Of a stretch of 6,411 bases of DNA, positions 1 through 5,963 are shown piece by piece (positions within the stretch are counted from its first letter, which is position 1; each line of letters opens with the position of its first letter). Source of the DNA: Acidobacteriota bacterium (GTDB lineage: Bacteria > Acidobacteriota > Terriglobia > Terriglobales > Acidobacteriaceae); the NCBI GenBank assembly GCA_021811745.1, contig JAJZNH010000513.1:1-6411 (forward strand), in the 5' to 3' direction. Below the pieces are notes generated by a model. That model had not been told where the DNA came from. It saw nothing but the letters and a program-made list of their open reading frames with translations, and made no database searches. The position numbers were made by a program, and so were the translations under genes.

Positions 1-1641
1 ATTACTGCTTCGACGGGCATTCACTTCAATCACCTCTCCTCGCCCGAGAAAAAATATATTGTGGAGTCAATGAGCGGCGGGGTGGCACTGATCGACTACG
101 ACGGCGATGGATGGCCGGACATCTATTTCACCAATGCGCCGGATGTGGCGATGCAATTGGCCGGGAAGAAGGCGCGCAGCGCGCTGTTCCACAACAACCA
201 CGACGGCACCTTCACGGATGTGACGGACAAAGCGGGCGTGGGATATCCCTGTTGGGCAATGGGCGCGGCGGTGGGCGATTACAACAATGATGGCTGGCCC
301 GACCTGCTGGTGACCTGCTTCAACGGCGTAGTGCTCTACCGCAACAACGGAGATGGGACCTTCACCAATGTCACCAAACAGACGGGTTTGGACAAGGATT
401 ACGGTTGGGCGACAGGTGCGGCATTCGGCGACTTCGATGGCGACGGCTGGGCGGATCTCTTCGTTCCCCATTACGCCAAGCTCAATCTCTCGGACCTCCC
501 TAAATTCGGCTCGTTGATTACCTGTCAGTACCACGGGATTCCTGTCCAATGCGGGCCGCGCGGACTGCCCGGGTATCCCGATGCGCTGTACCACAACAAC
601 GGCGACGGCACGTTTACCAATGTTGCCCAACAGGCAGGAGTGGCAGATGCACAGGGCCTGCTTGGATTGGGCTCCATCTGGTCGGACCTGGATAACAACG
701 GCAGGCTCGACCTGTTTGTGGCCAATGACAGCGGGCCTAACTATCTCTACCGGAACAATGGCAATGGGACCTTTACGGAGATCGGCTACGATTCGGGGAC
801 CGCGCTGAGCCAGGACGGCAACGAGCAAGCCAACATGGGCATTGCGGTCGGGGATTATAACCACACCGGACGTGAGTCGCTCTTTGTGAGCCACTTTAGT
901 GAGGACTATGGAACGCTATGGCGCAACGACGGCAACTGGTCGTTCTCCGACGTTTCCTATGCAGCCGGAATCGCCCACAGCACCTGGCCGTATGTGGGCT
1001 GGGGCGATGCGTTTGTGGATCTCGATAACAGCGGCTGGTCCGATCTGTTTCTGGTCAACGGGCACGTCTATCCACAGGTCGACAGCGCCCACCTGCTCTC
1101 GAAATACAGAGAACCGAAACTGTTGTTTCTCAACATGCGCGACGGAACGTTCAAGGACGTAAGCAGGCTGGCGGGAGAAACGATCCAGATCCCGCAGGTA
1201 GGCCGCGGAGTGGCAGTGGGCGACCTGTTCAATGACGGGCGGGAGGACCTGGTGATTGAGAATCTTGAAGGCGAGCCCATGATCCTGCGGCCCGAAAGCG
1301 AGCCGCGGCATCATTGGATCAGCTTTCAATTTGCGGGAACAAAGAGCAACCGGCTGGCGCTTAATACGCGTGTCCATGTTTTCGCAGGGGACCTGGTCCA
1401 GATGGACGAGGTGCGGAGCGGAGGAAGCTACATTTCGCAAAACGACCTGCGCCTGCACTTCGGTCTCGGCGAACATCGCCAGGCGGATCGAGTGCAGGTT
1501 ACGTGGCCGTCAGGAGAAAGCGAGACCTTCACGGATCTTGCGGCCGACCACTTCTATTGTGTGAAAGAGGGAACAGGGATTGTACCGTGCGAGAACCTCC
1601 GCCCGCGACGAGTTACTCAGACTCACCTCGCTGGGCATTGA
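1..1641 (+). CDS. CRTAC1-like FG-GAP/VCBS repeat protein with C-terminal ASPIC/UnbV domain (5' partial)
   Basis: The frame is already open at base 1 and its first codons read like family sequence (SxGIxFxH, then KYIVESMSGG just before the first repeat). The start is therefore upstream, and the GTG at 61 is not the real start. At least seven FG-GAP/VCBS units follow, with Ca-binding-type loops (DYDGDGWPD near 94-120, DYNNDGWPD, DFDGDGWAD, DLDNNGRLD, DYNHTGRES, DLDNSGWSD, DLFNDGRED near 1225-1250). They alternate with six LYxNNxDGTFTxV strands, the pattern of an integrin-like beta-propeller. Units five and seven have degenerate metal loops. The C-terminus carries an ASPIC/UnbV domain (about 1365-1530) with EVRSGGSYxSQNDLRLHFGLG and VTWPSG. 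The family is normally exported and its ligand is usually unknown. A signal peptide cannot be checked because the N-terminus is missing. The last 20 or so residues, after the domain, are not recognised. Confidence 0.93.
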   Translation: MTASTGIHFNHLSSPEKKYIVESMSGGVALIDYDGDGWPDIYFTNAPDVAMQLAGKKARSALFHNNHDGTFTDVTDKAGVGYPCWAMGAAVGDYNNDGWPDLLVTCFNGVVLYRNNGDGTFTNVTKQTGLDKDYGWATGAAFGDFDGDGWADLFVPHYAKLNLSDLPKFGSLITCQYHGIPVQCGPRGLPGYPDALYHNNGDGTFTNVAQQAGVADAQGLLGLGSIWSDLDNNGRLDLFVANDSGPNYLYRNNGNGTFTEIGYDSGTALSQDGNEQANMGIAVGDYNHTGRESLFVSHFSEDYGTLWRNDGNWSFSDVSYAAGIAHSTWPYVGWGDAFVDLDNSGWSDLFLVNGHVYPQVDSAHLLSKYREPKLLFLNMRDGTFKDVSRLAGETIQIPQVGRGVAVGDLFNDGREDLVIENLEGEPMILRPESEPRHHWISFQFAGTKSNRLALNTRVHVFAGDLVQMDEVRSGGSYISQNDLRLHFGLGEHRQADRVQVTWPSGESETFTDLAADHFYCVKEGTGIVPCENLRPRRVTQTHLAGH

Positions 1642-1812
1642 TCGGGAACGAAGAGCGGCGGCTCAATAAGGTCACAAAGCCACAAGCCATCGTAAAGTAT
1701 CCACCAAGCGTGGATGCGGCTTCAGGAGCAGCGGATCCGTCCGGAATTAGCCACCATCCGAACTTACTCTTGTCCAAGACAACATTTTCTGTGAGATGGG
1801 TATCCGCTTGAC
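1642..1812. other. Non-coding stretch after the FG-GAP gene; no gene seen
   Basis: This 171-base stretch lies between the stop of the FG-GAP gene and the transposase scrap. Short open frames exist on both strands, but none has a ribosome binding site or a recognisable protein. I see no clear hairpin plus T-run that would terminate the FG-GAP gene. The right end (about 1796-1812) borders the transposase stop codon and may hold the outer end of the decayed insertion sequence, but without a matching opposite end that cannot be shown. Confidence 0.5.
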
Positions 1813-2034
1813 TCACCAAGTCCCAAGAGGCTTTATTTTGCGGGTCGATTCTTCGGTCTTCGGGTGAACGATTTGGTGGCGTGTCACCGGATTAACGGCG
1901 ACGGCTTGTTGGGCGAGGCGAAAGAACAGCTTCCCCCGGCTGCGTGACCTGCACCGGTTGAACCGGAACGTGAACGCATCCAGATGATAGTCCAGATGTT
2001 TGTGGCTGACCGCACCCTGATGCGTTCCCATGAG
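1813..2034 (-). pseudogene. IS1595-family transposase, C-terminal fragment
   Basis: Read on the minus strand, this encodes about 73 residues. They begin LMGTHQGAVSHKHLDY and continue through LDAFTFRFNR and SRGKLFFRLAQQAVAV to a stop at 1813-1815. This is the pattern I know from the extreme C-terminus of IS1595 (ISXO2-like) DDE transposases, where a GTHQGxVSxKHLxYYLDEFxFRFNRR stretch follows the last catalytic residue. The zinc-ribbon N-terminus and the whole catalytic core are absent. Directly upstream in the same frame is a TGA stop (2035-2037), then sequence that does not resemble the family, so the break lies near 2032-2037. The ATG at 2029-2031 is an internal methionine, not a start. The fragment cannot be active. 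The family assignment is from pattern memory. Confidence 0.75.
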
Positions 2035-2037
2035 TCA

Positions 2038-2206
2038 TTGTGGAGAAGCTATCCCGCTGCCGCTAAACCCTGGAGCAGATCCAGCCCGGATGTACTCTGC
2101 CAGGCACTCGAAAAAGAAAGTGATCCGGTTGTCCAGTTAAATCGTGGACACTACACGAGGCTTTTCACAGAAGGCGGACAGTTCACGGGCATTCAGCCGA
2201 AATCAA
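2038..2206. other. Non-coding stretch between the transposase fragment and the tRNA terminator
   Basis: No gene is supported here. A plus-strand open frame from 1984 crosses this stretch, but it also runs through the transposase scrap and the tRNA terminator, lacks a ribosome binding site and resembles nothing known. The one structured element is the inverted repeat at 2130-2150, listed separately. The region is probably insertion-sequence debris mixed with intergenic DNA. Confidence 0.45.
2130..2150. repeat. Short inverted repeat, possible insertion-sequence end
   Basis: TGTCCA (2130-2135) and TGGACA (2145-2150) form a perfect 6-base inverted repeat around a 9-base AT-rich centre. Read on the minus strand, the flank extends to TGTAGTGTCCA and the block ends CTGGACA. 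That TG...CA look resembles the outer ends of some IS3-type elements. It lies about 100 bases from the broken end of the IS1595 scrap. No partner copy was found in the window, so the IS-end reading is only a guess. Confidence 0.25.
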
Positions 2207-2232
2207 AAGAGGCCGCTCCCGAGCGGCCTCTT
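2207..2232 (-). terminator. Rho-independent terminator of the tRNA-Met gene
   Basis: AAGAGGCCGCT (2207-2217) pairs perfectly with AGCGGCCTCTT (2222-2232) around a 4-base loop, giving an 11-bp GC-rich stem. On the minus strand the stem is followed by TTGATTT, so together with the stem's closing TT the RNA has a short U-rich tail. It sits 28 bases past the encoded CCA end of the minus-strand tRNA, as expected for that transcript. There is no gene immediately upstream on the plus strand that would need it. Confidence 0.75.
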
Positions 2233-2259
2233 CTAACCCGTTTATTTTGCTACTAAAAG

Positions 2260-2336
2260 TGGTGGCGGAGGAGCGGATCGAACGCTCGACCTTGGGGTTA
2301 TGAATCCCACGCTCTAACCATCTGAGCTACTCCGCC
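2260..2336 (-). tRNA. tRNA-Met(CAT), elongator, with encoded CCA
   Basis: The minus strand folds into a full cloverleaf: acceptor GGCGGAG/CTCCGCC, D stem GCTC/GAGC, anticodon loop TTCATAA (anticodon CAT), a 5-base variable loop AGGTC, T stem GAGCG/CGCTC with loop TTCGATC, discriminator A (2263) and a genomic CCA (2260-2262). The body without CCA is 74 nt. The first pair is G-C and there is no run of three G-C pairs below the anticodon loop, so it is not the initiator. Pair 31-39 is an A-C mismatch next to the anticodon loop. CAT tRNAs may instead be Ile2, read after lysidine modification. The acceptor stem resembles bacterial elongator Met genes such as that of Bacillus (GGCGGTG), so Met is preferred. 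The gene stands alone and is followed by its own terminator. Confidence 0.94.
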
Positions 2337-2503
2337 GGAGAAGCGCTGGAACGCGCAAGACACGCGGATACGGGGACAAAAGAAACAATCGCCGCACCGG
2401 ATTCCCATTCACGATGATACGGGGCGGCAGAGGCTGAGGTCAAACCCCGGAACCTCGGTTGCAAAGGATTGAATGTGAGTCCTCAACCTCGCCGGCTGTC
2501 CTG

Positions 2504-2509
2504 TAAACT
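2504..2509 (+). promoter_or_regulatory. Candidate -10 element for a leaderless kdsB transcript
   Basis: TAAACT (2504-2509) fits the TANNNT -10 pattern and ends 7 bases before the kdsB ATG (2517), so transcription could begin at or next to the A of the start codon. No Shine-Dalgarno sequence is visible before this ATG. No good -35 box is seen at the usual distance, so the call is weak. Confidence 0.3.
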
Positions 2510-2516
2510 CGGCTGC

Positions 2517-3248
2517 ATGAGCAGAGTACGGATTGCCGGGGTGATTCCGGCGCGGCTGGCTTCCACGCGCCTCAGCCGCAAGGTGCTGTGCCCCATTGCC
2601 GGCCGGCCCATGGTGGAGTGGGTGTGGCGCGCGGCCCAGTCCAGCGGCCGCATGGACCCGGTGATTGTGGCCACGGACGCCGAAGAAGTGGCCGAGGTGT
2701 GCCGCGCGGGCGGCATTCCGGTGCAGATGACTTCGTCCGAATGCGCCAGCGGATCGGACCGGGTGAGGGAAGTGGCCCGCCAGGTCGAAGCGGATATTTA
2801 CGTGAACATCCAGGGTGACGAGCCGACGCTCACGGCGGATTTTTTCCCTCCGTTGCTCGATCTGTTCGACCGGCCTGAAGTTGAAGTGGCGACGCTTGCC
2901 GTGCGCTGTCCGCCGGAAGAGATTGCGAATCCGAACGCGGTAAAGGTGGTGACGGCGCTCGATGGCCGCGCTCTTTATTTTTCTCGCGCGACGATTCCCT
3001 TTGATCGCGACGCGGCGGGCTTCAGCGGTTACCGCAAGCACCTGGGGATTTATGCCTACCGCAAGGACGCGCTGCAGCGTTTCGCTTCGCTTCCGCCGTC
3101 GCCGCTGGAAAAGCTCGAGCGCCTGGAGCAGTTGCGGCTGCTCGAAAACGGCATCTCGATTTTCGTAGCCGATGCGCCCCGCGATACCATCGGCGTGGAT
3201 ACGGAAGAAGACCTCAAGCGGGCGGAGGAGTTGCTGCGCGGTACGTAA
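2517..3248 (+). CDS. kdsB: 3-deoxy-manno-octulosonate cytidylyltransferase (CMP-Kdo synthetase)
   Basis: KdsB couples CTP and Kdo to make CMP-Kdo plus pyrophosphate in the cytoplasm, the activation step before Kdo is added to lipid A. The 243-residue product has the family order: the nucleotide-binding start VIPARLASTRLSRK (residues 9-22; the usual RLPxK is RLSRK here), VATDAEEV (51-58), ECASGSDR (75-82), the Mg-binding NIQGDEP (97-103, Asp101), SRATIPFDRD (about 156-165), KHLGIYAYR (174-182), LEKLERLEQLRLLENG (about 197-212) and IGVDTEEDL (225-233). The usual His of the HxSG(T/S)DR motif appears as Cys76. Length is normal for the family (about 245-255). ATG 2517 is chosen because it puts the PAR motif at the usual distance; upstream TTG (2469) and GTG (2475) would add a non-homologous tail. 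It converges on the beta-propeller gene and shows no operon partner. Confidence 0.95.
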   Translation: MSRVRIAGVIPARLASTRLSRKVLCPIAGRPMVEWVWRAAQSSGRMDPVIVATDAEEVAEVCRAGGIPVQMTSSECASGSDRVREVARQVEADIYVNIQGDEPTLTADFFPPLLDLFDRPEVEVATLAVRCPPEEIANPNAVKVVTALDGRALYFSRATIPFDRDAAGFSGYRKHLGIYAYRKDALQRFASLPPSPLEKLERLEQLRLLENGISIFVADAPRDTIGVDTEEDLKRAEELLRGT

Positions 3249-3306
3249 GTACGTAGAGCCGTTCGCGGCCAGGTGGAGGCGGAAGCTTTCTTCACCGGGC
3301 CGGCTT

Positions 3307-4383
3307 CTACTCCTTGCCGACCTCCAGAATCTGGAATGAGCCCGGAATCATGGGCGGGCGAGGTCCACGCATGAACGCGGGCCGGCCTGCCGGCTCCGCC
3401 GGAGCGCCTGGCTCTACCGGAGCCGGGGGTGTGGGTCCAAACTCGGCAGTGATCAGGAACAGATGCCCGGTCCTGGGATCGAGGGTGATGGTCTTGGCCC
3501 GTGCCGGCGTGGGCACAGTCTGCTCCAGGACGAAGCTCGTCGGCGAGTTTTCCTTGATTACTGTTAGCGTGCCGTCGCCTTGCGAGCTGAACGCCTCCGT
3601 GGTTGCGGGATTGTAGGTGACGCCGTCGCAGCCTGCCCCGATCGGAAGGTCGGCGAGGATGTGTCCGTCCGCAGCCGAGAGGACGATCATGTTGTTCTTC
3701 TCGCGGCATCCGGCGAAGAGGATGCCGTTCTTCGCATCGAGCGCCAGGCCGGCGCAGCCGCCGCCGTGGCTGGAGAGATCGTAGCGGCCCGCCATTTTCA
3801 TGGTGTTGGCGTCGATGACCGCGATGGCTGCCTTGTCTTCGATATCGGTATAGATCTTGCCGTGGCCGACCGTAGCGGCCTCCTCGGGCGCGCCGCCGAT
3901 GTCGATGGTTCCCAGGATCGAGCCGTCCTTATCGTCCAGCACGGTGATGTTCGGTTTGGCGTGGCTGAGAACGTAGAAGCGATGATTGTACGGGTCGTTC
4001 AGGTAGCCATCGGGACGGCCTTGCACGTCGATCTTCTTGATGACGGCGAAGGTTTTGGCGTCGAACATGGTCACGGGGTTCGAGGTGGCGAAGCCATGGC
4101 CGGTGGCCGTGTCCACTGTGGCGCCGTGAGCGCTGAGGCTGGGGATGTCCCCCACCTGGGCCAGCGTGTCGAGGTTGAAGATACCGATATGCCCGGTTGG
4201 TCCCATGCGGGCGACGTACAGGGTGCGGGCGTCAGGGTCGGCCGTGACGTAGTCGAAGCCGCCTTCGCCTCCGACGAGCTGGATCTTGAGAACCTTGTAG
4301 GGGCCGCTCTGCTGGGCGCGTGCCATGCCCGCGAGACAAAGGAGAAAAACCAGTGCGGCAAGGGTTATGCGCCTGCGTACCAT
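3307..4383 (-). CDS. Secreted YncE-like / YVTN-family beta-propeller protein
   Basis: This encodes 358 residues. It begins with a Sec-type signal peptide: RRR, a hydrophobic core LAALVFLLCLAGM, then ARA before QQ as the likely cleavage site; there is no lipobox. The body is a run of propeller blades of the YVTN/YncE type, for example DYVTADPDARTLYVAR, GHIGIFNLDTL, ITVLDDKDGSILGTIDIGG, IAVIDANTMK, LALDAKNGILFAGC and LTVIKENS. Near the C-terminus lies a Pro/Ala/Gly-rich stretch (about residues 315-348) before a closing strand, FQILEV. Three Cys fall in neighbouring blades (GGGCAG, AGCREK, GAGCDG). ATG 4383 is chosen because GGAGG (4390-4394) lies 6 bases upstream and the signal peptide begins there; an upstream in-frame ATG at 4467 would add a non-signal leader. 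The product should be periplasmic or secreted. Its ligand and function are unknown; close relatives are usually annotated only as YncE family. Confidence 0.88.
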   Translation of the reverse strand: MVRRRITLAALVFLLCLAGMARAQQSGPYKVLKIQLVGGEGGFDYVTADPDARTLYVARMGPTGHIGIFNLDTLAQVGDIPSLSAHGATVDTATGHGFATSNPVTMFDAKTFAVIKKIDVQGRPDGYLNDPYNHRFYVLSHAKPNITVLDDKDGSILGTIDIGGAPEEAATVGHGKIYTDIEDKAAIAVIDANTMKMAGRYDLSSHGGGCAGLALDAKNGILFAGCREKNNMIVLSAADGHILADLPIGAGCDGVTYNPATTEAFSSQGDGTLTVIKENSPTSFVLEQTVPTPARAKTITLDPRTGHLFLITAEFGPTPPAPVEPGAPAEPAGRPAFMRGPRPPMIPGSFQILEVGKE

Positions 4384-4389
4384 CGGAAA

Positions 4390-4394
4390 CCTCC
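4390..4394 (-). promoter_or_regulatory. Ribosome binding site that sets the beta-propeller start
   Basis: On the minus strand, GGAGG lies 6 bases before the ATG at 4383. It is the clearest Shine-Dalgarno in the window and decides for this start over the longer reading frame. Confidence 0.8.
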
Positions 4395-4402
4395 AGAATG
4401 GG

Positions 4403-4458
4403 GGTGCACCGCCATTGCGGCTGGTTCGCTGCGCCCCGGGCCTTGTCTTTTGGTGCAC
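4403..4458. promoter_or_regulatory. Two GTGCAC palindromes in the divergent control region
   Basis: GTGCAC occurs at 4404-4409 (inside the 8-base palindrome GGTGCACC, 4403-4410) and again at 4453-4458, 49 bases centre to centre. Both lie in the 221 bases between the divergent beta-propeller and ada starts. A paired palindrome can be a regulator's operator, but a 6-base site can recur by chance in GC-rich DNA. Confidence 0.2.
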
Positions 4459-4472
4459 ACCGAGCATATAGG
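4443..4472 (+). promoter_or_regulatory. Candidate promoter toward ada
   Basis: TTGTCT (4443-4448) and TATAGG (4467-4472) are separated by 18 bases and each match four of six consensus positions. This is the best sigma-70-like pair upstream of ada, but it would give an untranslated leader of about 125 bases. The ATATA block could also serve the minus strand. No convincing -35/-10 pair was seen for the beta-propeller gene. Confidence 0.25.
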
Positions 4473-4559
4473 GAAGAACCTGAGGCGGGGCTTAAATTCT
4501 GGCGGCCCGAAAAAACTTTCCCAGCCCGGGGGCGGCGAGGCGGCCGAAGTCATTCGGAA

Positions 4560-4569
4560 TTGCGCGCAA
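4560..4569 (+). promoter_or_regulatory. Candidate Ada operator, palindrome TTGCGCGCAA
   Basis: A perfect 10-base palindrome centred 40 bases before the ada ATG contains GCGCAA, and the flank AATTGCGCGCAAG shares the AAT/GCGCAAG flavour of the Ada box as I recall it from E. coli. Methylated Ada activates its own gene in E. coli, and this protein keeps the Cys cluster and helix-turn-helix needed for that. Its position close to the start, downstream of the promoter candidate above, would be odd unless the true promoter is nearer the gene. Confidence 0.25.
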
Positions 4570-4604
4570 GAATCGGAGTGCGCCGCTGCACTGAAAGAGC
4601 GACT

Positions 4605-5762
4605 ATGATGTTCATGAATTGCTCTGTGCAGCTTGCCATGGCCGTTTTGCCGTCCCCGATGCTCGACCCCGAAACTGCGTGGCAGCAAATCGTCGCGCGT
4701 GACCGCGAAGCCCGCTTCTTTTACGGCGTGGCGACCACTGGCGTGTTCTGCCGCCCGAGCTGCGGGAGCCGCCGTCCGTTGCGCACCAACATCCGGCTCT
4801 TTCCGGATTGCGCAGCCGCGCGTGCTGCCGGGTTCCGGCCCTGCAAGAAGTGCCGTCCGACGGCATCGGGCGGACCTTTGGACGCGGTGCGGGCCTATGT
4901 TGAGCGGCACTGCGAGCGGCCGATCCGGCTTGAAGAACTGGGCCGCGTCGCGGGGCTAAGCCCGTTTACCGTGCAGCGGACGTTCAAGCGCGAGATGGGC
5001 GTGAGCCCGCTCGCTTACCAGCGCGCGCTGCGGGCGGAGCGGCTGCGCGATTCGCTGCGGAAGGGAGACACTGTGACGGAGGCGATCTACGCAGCCGGCT
5101 TTGGCTCCTCGAGCCGCGTTTACGAGGGCGCGCCGCTGGGGATGACGCCGGCGTGCTTCGCCCAGGGCGGCAAGGGCGAGCAGATCGGCTGGTGCTCCGC
5201 ACCGTCGCCGTTTGGCTGGGTCATAGTGGGCGCGACCGAGCGCGGGCTGTGCTGGCTTTCGCTGGCCGGCACGGAGGCAGAAGCCGAAGCCGCGCTGCGG
5301 GCCGAGTTTCCCGCAGCCAGGCTCGAGCCCGATCCCTCGCTGGAGCGGCTGGTGGATGCGGCGCTCCAGAGCGTGCGCGAGGGCGACGATCTGGTCCAAG
5401 ACCCGTCCCGTGCGGAGCACCGGCTCGATTTGCGCGGCACCGTGTTTCAGTTCCGCGTGTGGAATGCTCTTCGCCAGATTCCCCGCGGCGAGACGCGCAG
5501 CTACAGCCAGCTTGCGCGCGAGCTGGGCGATCCCAACGCCACGCGCGCGGTGGCCCGTGCCTGCGCGCAGAATCGCGTGGCGCTGCTGGTCCCGTGCCAT
5601 CGCGTGGTGGGTGCGGATGGCTCGCTGACCGGCTACCGATGGGGCGTGGAGCGGAAGCGGAAGCTGCTGGAGGCGGAAAAGAAAGATCCCAAGCTCTATG
5701 CCAGCGTTTCGCGAAGCGATGAAGCGCCGCCGATGCCTGGTCCCCGTCGAGTGGTTCTATGA
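4605..5762 (+). CDS. ada: Bifunctional methyl-DNA repair protein and transcription regulator Ada (O6-methylguanine-DNA methyltransferase)
   Basis: Ada moves methyl groups from damaged DNA onto its own cysteines and then activates alkylation-response genes. From ATG 4605 the protein has 385 residues in the full family order. The N-terminal zinc domain (about 22-86) has ligands Cys49, Cys53, Cys80 and Cys83 in FCRPSC and PCKKC; Cys49 is the expected phosphotriester methyl acceptor. An AraC-type helix-turn-helix follows (about 92-187), with LSPFTVQRTFKREMGVSPLAY and AAGFGSSSRVYE. The methyltransferase domain (about 195-358) has RGTVFQFRVWNALRQIPRGET, the active-site PCHRV with Cys331, and GYRWGVERK. 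The linker after SSSRVYE is about two residues shorter than in E. coli Ada. The start is uncertain: ATGs at 4605, 4608, 4614, 4638 and 4659 are in frame, the Shine-Dalgarno is weak, and 4659 would give 367 residues, closer to E. coli Ada (354). No alkB or alkA neighbour is seen. Confidence 0.95.
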   Translation: MMFMNCSVQLAMAVLPSPMLDPETAWQQIVARDREARFFYGVATTGVFCRPSCGSRRPLRTNIRLFPDCAAARAAGFRPCKKCRPTASGGPLDAVRAYVERHCERPIRLEELGRVAGLSPFTVQRTFKREMGVSPLAYQRALRAERLRDSLRKGDTVTEAIYAAGFGSSSRVYEGAPLGMTPACFAQGGKGEQIGWCSAPSPFGWVIVGATERGLCWLSLAGTEAEAEAALRAEFPAARLEPDPSLERLVDAALQSVREGDDLVQDPSRAEHRLDLRGTVFQFRVWNALRQIPRGETRSYSQLARELGDPNATRAVARACAQNRVALLVPCHRVVGADGSLTGYRWGVERKRKLLEAEKKDPKLYASVSRSDEAPPMPGPRRVVL

Positions 5763-5769
5763 ATGACCA

Positions 5770-5788
5770 CTGCTGTTCAAAACAGCAG
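5770..5788 (+). terminator. Hairpin just after ada
   Basis: CTGCTGTT (5770-5777) and AACAGCAG (5781-5788) form an 8-bp perfect stem with a 3-base loop, starting 8 bases past the ada stop. The following GGATTGTCTTG has only a poor T-run, so it is a candidate terminator or a 3'-end-stabilising stem. Confidence 0.45.
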
Positions 5789-5827
5789 GGATTGTCTTGA
5801 ACTGGCGTTGATTTGACAGAGCATAGG

Positions 5828-5845
5828 CCCGGGAGCCCGGGTTTT
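5828..5845 (+). terminator. Second candidate terminator after ada
   Basis: CCCGG (5828-5832) and CCGGG (5837-5841) can pair across a GAGC loop, followed directly by TTTT (5842-5845). The stem is short but all G-C, and the T-run is on the plus strand, so it suits ada transcripts that pass the first hairpin. Confidence 0.45.
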
Positions 5846-5963
5846 GAGGAAACGGGTTGGGTGGTTCCGGGTTATGCGTGGAGTTGTCTGCCGTCTAAGA
5901 TGTGCTCCGATAGGTGTTGTGGTGGTGCGCTGAAGCCCTTGTCGAGTGATTCTGCCGTCCAAG
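5846..5963. other. Non-coding flank of the IS4 remnant
   Basis: No gene is supported here. The 9-base word TCTGCCGTC occurs twice as a direct repeat (5887-5895 and 5951-5959), 64 bases apart. If the transposase stop at 5964-5966 is real, the outer end of the old element should lie within this stretch, but I cannot identify its inverted repeat. Confidence 0.4.

Noticed and set aside
67..894. Long minus-strand open frame opposite the FG-GAP gene
   Set aside because: It is the antisense of repetitive, GC-rich codons. The protein is a monotonous V/I/R-rich string with no family resemblance, and the plus-strand frame is a clear known family.
1984..2256. 90-codon plus-strand open frame
   Set aside because: It runs antisense through the IS1595 scrap and across the tRNA terminator hairpin, with no ribosome binding site and no recognisable domain.
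2260..2336. tRNA-Ile2 (lysidine-modified CAT) or initiator tRNA as the identity
   Set aside because: The first pair is G-C and the three G-C pairs under the anticodon loop are missing, so it is not the initiator. The acceptor stem fits elongator Met better than Ile2, though Ile2 cannot be fully excluded by eye.
2469..2516. Upstream TTG or GTG start for kdsB
   Set aside because: It would add 14-16 residues (Pro, Arg and Cys rich) not seen in the family and leaves the PAR motif too far from the N-terminus.
2409..3041. Minus-strand open frame opposite kdsB
   Set aside because: It is an Arg/His-rich antisense artefact without a ribosome binding site. kdsB motifs are unambiguous on the plus strand.
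3242..3255. TACGTA repeated twice at the kdsB stop codon
   Set aside because: Two 6-base palindromes 8 bases apart, one overlapping the stop, are too short to mean anything without conservation.
3258..3269. GCCG-TTCG-CGGC hairpin between kdsB and the convergent propeller gene
   Set aside because: The stem is only 4 bp and there is no T-run on either strand, so I do not call it a terminator for either gene.
3580..4608. 342-codon plus-strand open frame opposite the beta-propeller gene
   Set aside because: Its translation is low-complexity G/V/D/R and resembles nothing. The minus strand has a Shine-Dalgarno, signal peptide and propeller repeats.
4956..5600. Minus-strand open frame opposite ada
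   Set aside because: It is antisense of GC-rich coding DNA, Ala/Arg/Leu-rich and unlike any family.
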